DNA of 64,000 nt from NCBI RefSeq assembly GCF_044385915.1, contig NZ_JBISCC010000121.1:242908-306907 (forward strand). The letters are read 5' to 3'. This document shows positions 34,709 through 43,009 of the stretch, one piece after another. This DNA comes from Thalassobellus citreus. Lineage in GTDB: Bacteria > Bacteroidota > Bacteroidia > Flavobacteriales > Flavobacteriaceae. Every line of letters begins with the position of its first letter. The first letter of the stretch is position 1. Under the pieces are notes generated by a model. That model was not told the DNA's origin, made no database searches, and saw only the letters and a program-made list of their open reading frames with translations. The position numbers were made by a program, and so were the translations under genes.

Positions 34709-35383
34709 ATGAATAACTACTTATTACCTTTTTACGCTGTTATTTTGGGCGTGCTTATTGCAAGTTTTACCAAAAACAAAAAAACATGGAACACTAAGCT
34801 CCTACTCTCTTTTAGTGGTGCTTTTTTATTGGCATTAACGCTTTTTGAGTTATTGCCAGAAGTGTATGAGCATTTAGACACCAAACTTGCCGGACTTTTT
34901 ATTATGTGTGGTATTATGCTGCAAATAGTGTTAGAACTGTTTTCTAAAGGCGCCGAACACGGGCATGTACACGTACATAAGCACGACACGTCGTTTCCAT
35001 GGTTGTTGTTTGTTAGTTTATGTATTCATAGCTTTTTAGAAGGGTTTTCTATACATGAACATAACGATATGGTTTATGGTGTTTTAATACATAAAATTCC
35101 TATTGCAACTATTATTAGTATGTTTTTATTTAAGTCTAATTACAGTAAAATTCAAATTGGATTGTTTCTGCTTGTTTTTGCAAGTATGACGCCTTTAGGC
35201 ACCATGATTTCTCATACTTGGGAAGCGCTTTCTAATTACGGACACGCTATAAATGCACTTGTTATTGGTATCTTTTTCCATATTTCGACCACCATTTTGT
35301 TTGAAAGCGGCGAAGGACATAAATTTAATTTATCGAAATTTATTGCCATTATTTTAGGGGTTGGTATTGCTTATTTTATATAA
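34709..35383 (+). CDS. ZIP family metal transporter
   Basis: A 224-residue polytopic protein of the ZIP (Zrt/Irt-like) family, usually importing Zn2+ or other divalent metals. Seven to eight hydrophobic segments are visible. A His-rich cytoplasmic loop (GAEHGHVHVHKHD, about 88-100) precedes the metal-binding helix LCIHSFLEGFSIHEHNDM. The next helix has GVLIHKIPIATIISM, the classic HKxP. The C-terminal helices contain HISTTILFESGEGH. Full length for short bacterial ZIPs. Confidence 0.9.
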   Translation: MNNYLLPFYAVILGVLIASFTKNKKTWNTKLLLSFSGAFLLALTLFELLPEVYEHLDTKLAGLFIMCGIMLQIVLELFSKGAEHGHVHVHKHDTSFPWLLFVSLCIHSFLEGFSIHEHNDMVYGVLIHKIPIATIISMFLFKSNYSKIQIGLFLLVFASMTPLGTMISHTWEALSNYGHAINALVIGIFFHISTTILFESGEGHKFNLSKFIAIILGVGIAYFI

Positions 35384-35387
35384 ACCT

Positions 35388-35466
35388 GTCATTCCTGCGA
35401 AGGCAGGAATCTCATAAATTAAAACAGAATTAATGTAAAATAGATTCCTGCCTGCGCAGGAATGAC
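35388..35466. repeat. Nested palindromic repeat (REP-like) before the DUF4268 gene
   Basis: Two 24-nt arms, 35388-35411 (GTCATTCCTGCGAAGGCAGG...) and 35443-35466, are inverted copies matching at 23 of 24 positions, with a 31-nt AT-rich spacer. Each arm is itself a small hairpin (ATTCCTGC...GCAGGAAT). Related arms recur at 35960-36080 and 39078-39099. Confidence 0.85.
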
Positions 35467-35530
35467 AAGAATTGAAATTATAAAATTGAGGAGATTCCCT
35501 TCTTCAAGGGAATTTAAAAACAACTTTTTG

Positions 35531-35959
35531 ATGTTTAGTAAAGAAGAATCACGCAAATTAAAACAAGAATTTTGGACGAGTTTTGGGAAATCGTTTCCAC
35601 GGAAATGGATTTTATACAACACCAAACTGAAAGGTTTTAGTTTTAAATTTCATTTTGATACCAAAAGCGCTTTAATTGCTTTAGACCTTGAAGACGATTT
35701 AGAAAACCGTATTAAATACTGGGAAAAACTAGTGGCTTTAAAGTCTATTTTTATTGAAGAATACGTGCCTGATGCTATTTTTGAAGAAGAATATTTTTTA
35801 GATAATGAAAAAGAGATTTCTCGTATTTACTTGCCTTTAGAACAGAAAGTATCTATACATAACAAAAACACTTGGCGTGATGTTATGGAGTTTTTTAATG
35901 AAAATATGAGCTTATTTGAAGCCTTTTTTGAGGAATATAAAGAGGTTATTGAAGGGTAG
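35531..35959 (+). CDS. DUF4268 domain protein
   Basis: A 142-residue protein starting MFSKEESRKLKQEFWTSFG. The longer in-frame start at 35462 begins inside the palindromic repeat and is rejected. WILYNTKLKGFSFKFHF and YWEKLVALKSIF are typical of DUF4268, a family seen at the C-terminus of restriction-like or nucleic-acid-associated proteins and also as stand-alone proteins. Function unknown. It sits alone between two inverted-repeat elements (35388-35466 and 35960-36080). Confidence 0.82.
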   Translation: MFSKEESRKLKQEFWTSFGKSFPRKWILYNTKLKGFSFKFHFDTKSALIALDLEDDLENRIKYWEKLVALKSIFIEEYVPDAIFEEEYFLDNEKEISRIYLPLEQKVSIHNKNTWRDVMEFFNENMSLFEAFFEEYKEVIEG

Positions 35960-36080
35960 AATCCTGCGCAGGCAGGAATCTGGTGAATTAAAAAGGTATT
36001 ATTATCTAAATAGAAAAAGACGATAACAAAACGATTGAATAAAAACTTCTTGCAATAAGATTCCTGCCTACGCAGGAATT
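35960..36080. repeat. Palindromic repeat pair after the DUF4268 gene
   Basis: Left arm AATCCTGCGCAGGCAGGAATC (35960-35980) and right arm GATTCCTGCC...GCAGGAATT (36059-36080) are inverted copies about 78 nt apart. The right arm encodes the last residues and stop codon of the GNAT gene on the minus strand. Confidence 0.85.
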
Positions 36081-36565
36081 GTTTTCTCCATCAAATAATC
36101 ATCCATAACAAAGCCATTACCAATATCCTCTATTGTAGATGCTGTTTTTACAAATCCCATTTTCTCATAAGCTAGCATAGAATTGCTATTATACTTATTC
36201 ACATTGAGTTTTATAACAGATATATTTTGAGACTTAGCCATAGACTCTGTAAAGAACATGGCTGCTTTCGCTATTTTTTTCCCTCTATAAGTTTTTAAAA
36301 CATATAATTTACTAATGTATAAATAATCAGATTTGTTTTCTATGGCTGTATAACCTACGGGTTCATTATTGTATGTCAAACAATAAAATAACACACCTAC
36401 TTGCACACGTTCTTCAATGCTTTTCACAGAATTATACTTTTCAAGCATATACTCTATTTGTTCTAAGCTAATTATTTTTATATAATGCTCATGCCAAATA
36501 GTATGCGCTAATTTTGAAATACATTCGTAATCGGCTTTCGTTGTTGCTGGTTGAAGTTTAATCAT
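36068..36565 (-). CDS. GNAT family N-acetyltransferase
   Basis: A 165-residue acyl-CoA-dependent N-acetyltransferase. The GNAT core is visible: YISKLYVLKTYRGKKIAKAAMFF is motif A, with the CoA-binding R/Q-x2-G-x-G/A turn (RGKKIA). KLNVNKYNSNSMLAYEKMGFVKT is motif B. The substrate is unknown. The final residues TIPA and the stop codon are encoded by the right arm of a palindromic repeat (36059-36080), so the original C-terminus may have been replaced. The TrhA-like gene ends 2 nt upstream on the same strand. Confidence 0.88.
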   Translation of the reverse strand: MIKLQPATTKADYECISKLAHTIWHEHYIKIISLEQIEYMLEKYNSVKSIEERVQVGVLFYCLTYNNEPVGYTAIENKSDYLYISKLYVLKTYRGKKIAKAAMFFTESMAKSQNISVIKLNVNKYNSNSMLAYEKMGFVKTASTIEDIGNGFVMDDYLMEKTIPA

Positions 36566-36566
36566 A

Positions 36567-37193
36567 CTAAATCACATAAAAGAATATCATAAAAAAATGA
36601 AACACCGCACCTGCTAAAACAAACAAATGCCAAATAACATGATTATACGGTATTTTTTGAATGGCATAAAAAATAATACCGACGGTATATGCTAATCCGC
36701 CAGCAAAAAGAAACAAAATACCATCACTTCCTATAATATCTGATAAGTTAGAAAAATCGAAAACAATAAGCCACCCCATAACTAAATACAGTAATGTTGA
36801 AAACAACTCAAAACTCCCCGTAAAAAACAGCTTTAAAACCACTCCAAAAGCTGCAATACCCCAAACTATCCAAAAAAGCAGCCAACCACTACTTTCACTA
36901 AGTGTAATTAACAAAACAGGTGTGTATGTGCCAGCAATGAGTAAGTAAATACTAATATGATCTACAATTCTGAAGTAATGTTTCTTTTTTTCACTCTTTA
37001 CAGAATGATATAAAGTAGAAGCTGAAAATAAAACTATAATAGAAATACCATAAACAATAACACTAAAAAGACTCCAAGCAGTTTTATTGCTGTCAAAATG
37101 AATAAGTAATACCAAAACAACAATACCAAACAAAGCACCAACAGCATGAGTGAGAGCATTTAGTTTTTCTTCGTATGCTGTTTGAATGCGCAT
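36567..37193 (-). CDS. trhA: Haemolysin III / TrhA-like PAQR membrane protein
   Basis: A 208-residue protein with seven hydrophobic spans. The family signature is present: E-x2-N-x2-THAVGA near the N-terminus (EKLNALTHAVGALFG), STLYHSVKSEKKKHYFRIVDHISIYLLIAGTYTP in the middle, and HVIWHLFVLAGAVFHF at the C-terminus. The His residues in SxxxH, D...HxxxH positions are the zinc ligands of PAQR proteins. TrhA proteins are linked to membrane lipid homeostasis; older annotations call them haemolysin III. It lies between DUF4294 and GNAT genes on the same strand with gaps of 4 and 1 nt, so the three are one operon. Confidence 0.9.
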   Translation of the reverse strand: MRIQTAYEEKLNALTHAVGALFGIVVLVLLIHFDSNKTAWSLFSVIVYGISIIVLFSASTLYHSVKSEKKKHYFRIVDHISIYLLIAGTYTPVLLITLSESSGWLLFWIVWGIAAFGVVLKLFFTGSFELFSTLLYLVMGWLIVFDFSNLSDIIGSDGILFLFAGGLAYTVGIIFYAIQKIPYNHVIWHLFVLAGAVFHFFMIFFYVI

Positions 37194-37197
37194 GAGT

Positions 37198-37875
37198 TTA
37201 TGGTTCTTTAGATTGATGTAACCATTTATCGGTTAAATCGTAAAAATCAAAAGGAATTGCAGATTTTTGATACTCTAATCGTCCACTTTGAAAATTACGC
37301 TGTAAAATATCTTCAATTAAATAATCTTCTTTTTCATTAAGAGGGTCAAACTCTTTTTTTAAAGAAATATCGAACATACTTGCCGTTGTATTATACCAAA
37401 AGGCACGCCAGCCACTGCGTAATTCTTTTACTAAATCGAATGCTGTTCTTCCAGTTTGTCTATGTATCAACTTAACCAATATTTGACCTTCTGTTCTTGT
37501 AAATTTTTTAAGCTTTTCTGAAAACTCGCCTTCAATATACTTTTGAAGCATTTTAGTATAACGTTTTTTATCACGCTTTTTAGTCATTGTTTCTAAACGA
37601 GCACTTAAAGAATCTAATCTATCAGCCGCCATTTTAGCATACGGATATACTTTTATAGTTTTTCTACGTAAAATTAAATACCTAATTCTGTCCTTTTTAC
37701 TATCAAACTTTAGCTTATTTAAAAGCATAACCTCTTCAAGATTTATAGTTGTTCTAGGAACTGAATCGCCTTTAATAATAAGATACTTTGTTTCTGTTGA
37801 ATCTTGCTCAACATCAGTAACTTGAGCAAAAAGCAAAACAGGAAAAAATAATATTATAAGTTTTAAATATTTCAT
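37198..37875 (-). CDS. DUF4294 exported protein
   Basis: A 225-residue protein with a signal peptide (MKYLKLIILFFPVLLFAQ). The body has the DUF4294 signatures RYLILRRKTIKVYPYAKMAADRLDSL, EGQILVKLIHRQTGRTAFDLVKELRSGWRAFWYNTTA and LIEDIL. It is a common Bacteroidota family of unknown function, usually next to the M42 peptidase gene, as here (divergent, 103-nt gap). It heads the operon with trhA and GNAT. Confidence 0.87.
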   Translation of the reverse strand: MKYLKLIILFFPVLLFAQVTDVEQDSTETKYLIIKGDSVPRTTINLEEVMLLNKLKFDSKKDRIRYLILRRKTIKVYPYAKMAADRLDSLSARLETMTKKRDKKRYTKMLQKYIEGEFSEKLKKFTRTEGQILVKLIHRQTGRTAFDLVKELRSGWRAFWYNTTASMFDISLKKEFDPLNEKEDYLIEDILQRNFQSGRLEYQKSAIPFDFYDLTDKWLHQSKEP

Positions 37876-37978
37876 CTATAAAAACAACAAAGCTTTAATG
37901 CATCAAAATTACTAATTTCCACTGTTTAAAACATTTTTTTTCTATTTATATTATTATTTTAGTGCAAAACTTTTATAC

Positions 37979-39067
37979 ATGGCAAAGAAGAGCATTCTTA
38001 ATAAAAAGTCGATAGACTTTCTTGAAAAATATTTAAATAACGCAGCACCAACCGGCTATGAGTGGGATGGACAAAAACTATGGATGGATTACCTTAAACC
38101 ATATGTTGATGAATTTATTACCGATACTTATGGTTCGGCCGTAGGCGTTATAAACCCTGAAGCAAAATACAAAGTTGTTATTGAAGGACATGCCGATGAA
38201 ATTTCGTGGTATGTAAATTATATAAGTGATAACGGACTTATATATGTGATTAGAAATGGTGGTAGTGACCACCAGATAGCACCAAGTAAAATTGTAAACA
38301 TTCACACAAAAAATGGTTTTGTTAAAGGTGTTTTTGGTTGGCCAGCTATACATACAAGAAGTAGAACAAACGAACAAGCACCAAAACCAGATAATATCAC
38401 TATTGATGTTGGAGCAAAAGACAAGGAAGAGGTTGAAAAAATGGGCGTTCATGTAGGGTGTGTTATTACCTATCCAGACGAATTTCATATTTTAAATGGC
38501 AATAAGTTTGTTTGTCGTGCTTTAGATAACCGCATGGGTGGTTTTATGATTGCTGAAGTAGCACGTTTACTTAAAGAAAACAAAAAAGAACTTCCTTTTG
38601 GTTTATACATTACCAATGCTGTACAAGAAGAAATAGGCTTACGTGGTGCCGAAATGATTACGCAAACCATTAAACCTAATGTTGCTATTGTAACCGATGT
38701 AACGCATGATACATCTACTCCAATGATTGAAAAGAAAGTACAAGGCGACTTAGAAATTGGAAAAGGTCCTGTTGTTGCTTATGCTCCAGCTGTACAACAA
38801 AAATTACGTGATTTAATTACGGAAACTGCAGAAGCTAAAGAAATTCCTTTTCAACGCTCTGCCCTATCTCGTGCAACAGGCACCGATACAGACGCTTTTG
38901 CTTATAGTAATGGTGGTGTTGCCTCTGCTTTAATTTCGTTACCGCTTCGTTATATGCATACTACAGTTGAAATGGTGCATAAAGATGATGTTGAGAACGT
39001 TATAAAATTAATTTACGAAACATTACTGAATATAAAAGATGGAGAATCTTTTAGTTATTTTGAATAA
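37979..39067 (+). CDS. M42 family aminopeptidase
   Basis: A 362-residue cytosolic metallo-aminopeptidase (glutamyl aminopeptidase/endoglucanase M group). Metal ligands and catalytic residues appear in EGHADEISW (His), ALDNRMGG (Asp), VQEEIGLRGAEM (catalytic Glu pair), VTDVTHD (Asp), and YMHTTVEMVH (His) near the end. It forms large tetrahedral complexes in other species and trims peptides. Full length. It ends 10 nt before a GATTCCCGC hairpin/terminator. Confidence 0.93.
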   Translation: MAKKSILNKKSIDFLEKYLNNAAPTGYEWDGQKLWMDYLKPYVDEFITDTYGSAVGVINPEAKYKVVIEGHADEISWYVNYISDNGLIYVIRNGGSDHQIAPSKIVNIHTKNGFVKGVFGWPAIHTRSRTNEQAPKPDNITIDVGAKDKEEVEKMGVHVGCVITYPDEFHILNGNKFVCRALDNRMGGFMIAEVARLLKENKKELPFGLYITNAVQEEIGLRGAEMITQTIKPNVAIVTDVTHDTSTPMIEKKVQGDLEIGKGPVVAYAPAVQQKLRDLITETAEAKEIPFQRSALSRATGTDTDAFAYSNGGVASALISLPLRYMHTTVEMVHKDDVENVIKLIYETLLNIKDGESFSYFE

Positions 39068-39077
39068 TATTTTTATT

Positions 39078-39105
39078 GATTCCCGCTTTCGCGGGAATCT
39101 TTTTT
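39078..39105 (+). terminator. Repeat-derived intrinsic terminator
   Basis: GATTCCCGC-TTTC-GCGGGAATC followed by six T. It is a single arm of the GATTCC repeat family acting as terminator of the M42 gene. Confidence 0.85.
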
Positions 39106-39117
39106 AACAGTCATTTC

Positions 39118-39672
39118 ATGGACGAATACATAGACATAGTAACTAAAGAAGGTAAGCCTACAGGGAAATCTGAACTTAAATCTATTATCCACCAAAAAGG
39201 ATACTACCATAATACAGCGCATATTTGGTTTTACACCGCAAATGGTGAGGTATTATTATCTCAACGATCTGCAAAAAAAGCAATTTGTCCACTCATGTGG
39301 GATGTATCGGTTGCTGGACATATAGATGCTGGAGAAACTATAGAACAAGCTGCTGTTAGAGAAACTCAAGAAGAAATAGGCGTATCTATCTCTGAAACCG
39401 ATTTAAAAAAAATAGGCATGTTTGAATGTTTTAAATCTTATGGAGACAACATTCATGATAACGAATTTCATCATACCTTTTTAGCAGAACTTAAAGTTCC
39501 AATATCTAAATTAACACCACAGGAAGAAGAAGTTGAAGCTATAAAATTAATTTCTATTGAAGATTTAAAACTCCTTTTTAAAACTATTGGCAATAACAAT
39601 AATCACTTTGTAGAATCTAACAAACCGTATTACGAATTTGTTTTACAAGAAATTATAAAAATTCTGAGTTAA
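39118..39672 (+). CDS. NUDIX hydrolase
   Basis: A 184-residue protein starting at ATG 39118; a longer frame from 39076 runs through the terminator hairpin and is rejected. The Nudix box is complete: GHIDAGETIEQAAVRETQEEIGV fits Gx5Ex7REUXEEXGU. The N-terminal YIDIVTKEGKPTGKSELKSIIHQKGYYHNTAHIW and SAKKAICPLMWDVSVAGH resemble the IDI-like/YfcD branch. Substrate unknown; nucleotide or isopentenyl diphosphates are possible. The PrsW gene starts immediately after its stop. Confidence 0.9.
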   Translation: MDEYIDIVTKEGKPTGKSELKSIIHQKGYYHNTAHIWFYTANGEVLLSQRSAKKAICPLMWDVSVAGHIDAGETIEQAAVRETQEEIGVSISETDLKKIGMFECFKSYGDNIHDNEFHHTFLAELKVPISKLTPQEEEVEAIKLISIEDLKLLFKTIGNNNNHFVESNKPYYEFVLQEIIKILS

Positions 39673-40347
39673 ATGAATTTATTATTAGTTGCTATTGCTC
39701 CAGTAGTAGTTGTTATTTTATATATCTATTATAAAGATAAATATGAAAAAGAACCGAAACGCCTTCTTCTTTATAATTTCTTATTAGGAGCTATAGTTAG
39801 CATTATTATAACTACCATATTCTATTATATTTTTGATATTGTTTTACCGTTAACAGATTACGAAAGCATCTTTCAGCAGTTTATAAAAGCTTTTTTTGTT
39901 GTTGGTTTTTCTGAAGAATTTAGCAAATACATTATAGTTTACTATTTTGCGCAGCGCAATAAAGCATTTAACGAACCATTTGATGGTATTGTTTACGCCG
40001 TTATGGTTTCAATGGGGTTTGCTGCAACAGAAAACATATCGTATGTATTACAAGGCGGTTATGAAACCGCGCTTTTAAGGGCCTTTACAGCTGTTCCTGC
40101 TCATGCTACCTTTGGTATTCTTATGGGATATTATATGGGAAAAGCAAAATTCTCAAATAATAAAACCATATTAAACATTAGCGGTTTACTTTTAGCCACT
40201 CTTTTTCATGGTGCTTACGACTTTTTCTTATTTATTGATTTTGTACCAGGTATTTGGGTTGGTGCTTTTATATCGCTATTTATTGGCATTGTATTATCTA
40301 GAAAGGCCATTAAACGACATCAAGACAATTCGAATTTTAAGATCTAA
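39673..40347 (+). CDS. PrsW-type intramembrane metalloprotease
   Basis: A 224-residue polytopic membrane protein with about seven spans. The glutamic-type/abortive-infection protease motifs are present: EEFSKYIIVYYF (EExxK), FTAVPAHATFGILMG (His) and LLATLFHGAYDFFLF (HxxxD). PrsW-like proteases cleave membrane-bound anti-sigma factors or other substrates. Its ATG abuts the NUDIX stop with no gap, so they are translationally linked. The natural substrate is unknown. Confidence 0.87.
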   Translation: MNLLLVAIAPVVVVILYIYYKDKYEKEPKRLLLYNFLLGAIVSIIITTIFYYIFDIVLPLTDYESIFQQFIKAFFVVGFSEEFSKYIIVYYFAQRNKAFNEPFDGIVYAVMVSMGFAATENISYVLQGGYETALLRAFTAVPAHATFGILMGYYMGKAKFSNNKTILNISGLLLATLFHGAYDFFLFIDFVPGIWVGAFISLFIGIVLSRKAIKRHQDNSNFKI

Positions 40348-40716
40348 ATAAATCAATAAAAAAAGGAAGCCTATTAACAAGCTCCCTTTTAATTTACATA
40401 ACCAAATAAAAGCTACCTTTAAATTAACCTTAATTTAAATAGCTTTTATCATAACAACCATAACCCTATTTTACTTTCATATTACAATACAAGATTGTAA
40501 TTTTTTCCAACCCTTTTGAAAGCAAAACAAGTAGGCTATCATGAGTGGATTATAGTTGTTGATTAATAGCTCTACAAATTTTATAATTCACTTTGATTAA
40601 AGCATCATTTATTACTACGCATTTATTACGCAAACCTTTAAAATAAAGAGATTAAAGCCTTTTTTATTAAAAACATCAGAAATTAAAACATTTAGACAAA
40701 TAAATTTATCACATTA
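40348..40716. other. Intergenic region with hairpins, no gene recognised
   Basis: A 369-nt AT-rich gap between convergent genes. It holds an imperfect terminator hairpin (AAAAGGAAGC...GCTCCCTTTT, about 40360-40390). An extended inverted repeat follows, AAAAGCTA..TTTAAATTAA/TTAATTTAAA.TAGCTTTT, about 40408-40447. A third hairpin, TTACAAT-ACAAG-ATTGTAA, precedes T6 (40482-40506), a second terminator. The rest (40507-40716) shows nothing I can support. A small RNA ending at 40506 is possible but unproven. Confidence 0.5.
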
Positions 40717-42288
40717 TTAAAATGTGGCTTCAAGATGCTTTATTAAAGTTGTATTTTCGAGATTAATTTTTTTAGTAATACGGTAACGTTTACTTTCTAT
40801 AGCTCTAACAGTAGTATTTAAAAAAACAGCTATTTCCTTATTTTTAAAACCAATGAATAAATAATAACAGATAATAACTTCTGAATTATTTAATTGCGGA
40901 TAAAATTCATTAATTTTCTTAAAAAACTCAATATTCAAATCGTTTACTAATTCTAAATGGCTTTCTGTTTTATCTAAAAGTGTTGAAGAATTAAGGTGTA
41001 AATTTTTATAAAAACCTTTTATGCTTTCACGTAAACTTAAAGGATCATTAATTGCAGCAATTGTTTTAACCTCTTTTTTTAAATTGACTATATACTCTTC
41101 TAAACCTTGTACTTTAACCGTAAGCTTTTCGTTATTAGATTTTAAATAAGAAAGATTACTTTCTTGATTTCTAACCTTCTTTAATTTAAACTTGACTTTC
41201 TTTTTATTATTAATAAACAAAACACATAAAAAAGATAAAGCAAAAAATAGTATAACAGCTAGAGCCCCATTAAAATATTTTTTAATATTTTCAACTTCCA
41301 ATTCAGATTCTGCTTTTATCAACAAATCATTTAGTTTATGATCGGCATTTACTATATTATTCATCATTTTTTCTTCAAAAACCAATAACGAATCTACATA
41401 AGCTCTAGCTTTATCAATATTTCCAGAAATTTTATATGCGTTTATACTTAGGTTTAAATAGTTCTTTACTAAATTAACATCCATATAGTTTCTAAGTTTA
41501 GCTGCCTCTGACAAATAATAAAACGTAGAATCTAATTGTTTCTTTTTAAAATAATTTTCGGCCAAAGGCACATCAATTCCTACTTTAAAAGCTAAATAAT
41601 TATATTTAATTATTGTTGAATCTTTTTCTAAAGATTTAAATTCCTTAAAATATTTTTTTGCTTTATTTAAACTATCAAGATCTATATAATTTACAGACAA
41701 CATAAAAGTTGCAAACATATAATAGTAAGCATCTTCTTTAGCATTTTTATAAGTATCTAGATGTTTTATTAACATCTTATTACATGCATCATAATTATAA
41801 TCAAGAAACAAAGTATAAGCATGCATTTGTTCAACTTCTAGTAAGCCAAGTGAATCATTAGCTAAAATAAAATACTCTTCTGCTTTATCTAAATATTTAT
41901 AAGCAATAGTATCTTTTTTAGCAAAATAAACTCTTGTAAACAATTCTAAACAAGAAGTAGCTGCAACACTATAATTCTTTTCTTCTTTCGCATATTTATA
42001 TGCTAGTAAATTACTTTGATATTTATCAGCCTCTTCATGCCTGTCATCATGTACTAAGGCCTTAATAGCATAATAGTCGGCAATTCTACCCTCTATAGCT
42101 TCTTCAATAGGTTTCGGTATAGAGTTTAAAAAATTACTAGCTATTTTAGAATTTGTATCTATATATACTTCTGCTGAATCAACAAAACGATGATAATTTT
42201 TATTTTTCTGACTAAATCCTGAAAAACATAAAATTATAGCAAAAAAGCTTGAAAATAATATTTTGAGAGAGTAACTATTTTTTTGCAT
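40717..42288 (-). CDS. TPR-containing membrane transcription regulator with C-terminal HTH
   Basis: A 523-residue protein: signal-like hydrophobic N-terminus (about 8-25), helical TPR-like repeats (about 30-330), one membrane span (FNGALAVILFFALSFLCVLFINNKK, about 333-357), a coiled coil (about 360-410), and a C-terminal LuxR-type helix-turn-helix (YYLFIGFKNKEIAVFLNTTVRAIESKRYRITKK). This layout is a common Bacteroidota sensor-regulator: an extracytoplasmic TPR domain and an intracellular DNA-binding domain. Stimulus and regulon are unknown. It is transcribed alone, with the PagL-like gene 72 nt upstream. Confidence 0.83.
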   Translation of the reverse strand: MQKNSYSLKILFSSFFAIILCFSGFSQKNKNYHRFVDSAEVYIDTNSKIASNFLNSIPKPIEEAIEGRIADYYAIKALVHDDRHEEADKYQSNLLAYKYAKEEKNYSVAATSCLELFTRVYFAKKDTIAYKYLDKAEEYFILANDSLGLLEVEQMHAYTLFLDYNYDACNKMLIKHLDTYKNAKEDAYYYMFATFMLSVNYIDLDSLNKAKKYFKEFKSLEKDSTIIKYNYLAFKVGIDVPLAENYFKKKQLDSTFYYLSEAAKLRNYMDVNLVKNYLNLSINAYKISGNIDKARAYVDSLLVFEEKMMNNIVNADHKLNDLLIKAESELEVENIKKYFNGALAVILFFALSFLCVLFINNKKKVKFKLKKVRNQESNLSYLKSNNEKLTVKVQGLEEYIVNLKKEVKTIAAINDPLSLRESIKGFYKNLHLNSSTLLDKTESHLELVNDLNIEFFKKINEFYPQLNNSEVIICYYLFIGFKNKEIAVFLNTTVRAIESKRYRITKKINLENTTLIKHLEATF

Positions 42289-42360
42289 TACTATAAGTAT
42301 GCTGTTGTTTTAAAATTATGCAAAAATACATAAAAACAAGATAAAATAGCATATAAAACA

Positions 42361-42999
42361 TTACATCTTATATAACACAGAAAATTCAATGTTCGTTGTG
42401 TTATGGCCTTCATTTGGAACTTTCAGTTGTAAGTTAGACGTATGTCTTAACGAATATCTAAAATCAAGTTGTGCCTGACCAATTCTATAAGATAACCCTA
42501 ATCCAAATACATCTGAAAACGCAAATCCTTTTGCTAACCTCTCCGTAGGTTTATCAGCAATCATAGGACCAACACTACCTAAAGCATATGCACTTAGATT
42601 GTTATATATATTATACCTCGCTAAAAAACCAAGATTTAACACATACTCTTTAATGGTTCTATTTTGAGTATATAAATCTCTTAATTCTAAATAGTTTTCA
42701 CTATCAGTAGGTTTTATAAACCATTTATTTAGTAATTGATGCTCAGCTAAATTATAACTTGGCTCTATATTAATCTCATAACTCCAATCTTTTTTTTCTA
42801 AAATCTTATAGTTTATTACAGCTTTATAAAAAGTAATTTCATGACTATAATCTTTTGAATTAAAAGGAAACTTATTTTGAGATCCTGTTCCGTAAGACAA
42901 ACCTAATTTAAGGTTTTCTTTTTTTATTTGAGCTAATGCTATATTATTTACAACGAAAAATACAACAATCAGAAAATATCTATTAAAAATAAACATCAT
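42361..42999 (-). CDS. PagL-like acyloxyacyl hydrolase / lipid A deacylase-like outer-membrane protein
   Basis: A 212-residue protein with a signal peptide (about 1-23, ending IALAQ) and a beta-barrel. The C-terminal segment YSLRHTSNLQLKVPNEGHNTTNIEFSVLYKM has the H-x-S-N core and following N-E-G that characterise PagL-type lipid A 3-O-deacylases, where His and Ser are catalytic. The spacing to the candidate acidic residue (H to E about 11) is a little shorter than in Pseudomonas PagL, so activity is probable but unproved. It would remove an acyl chain from lipid A in the outer membrane. Confidence 0.75.
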   Translation of the reverse strand: MMFIFNRYFLIVVFFVVNNIALAQIKKENLKLGLSYGTGSQNKFPFNSKDYSHEITFYKAVINYKILEKKDWSYEINIEPSYNLAEHQLLNKWFIKPTDSENYLELRDLYTQNRTIKEYVLNLGFLARYNIYNNLSAYALGSVGPMIADKPTERLAKGFAFSDVFGLGLSYRIGQAQLDFRYSLRHTSNLQLKVPNEGHNTTNIEFSVLYKM

Positions 43000-43009
43000 T
43001 TAAAGTAAC

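Noticed and set aside
35462..35530. Extended N-terminus for the DUF4268 protein
   Set aside because: The extra codons are encoded by the palindromic repeat; the family begins at the internal Met (35531).
31709..36080. CRISPR array
   Set aside because: The repeats are palindromic, differ in length and are separated by genes or long spacers; there is no regular repeat-spacer pattern and no cas gene.
38078..38488. 136-codon minus-strand frame within the M42 peptidase gene
   Set aside because: Antisense shadow of a well-supported enzyme; the predicted peptide is Cys/Tyr/Asn-rich with no family features.
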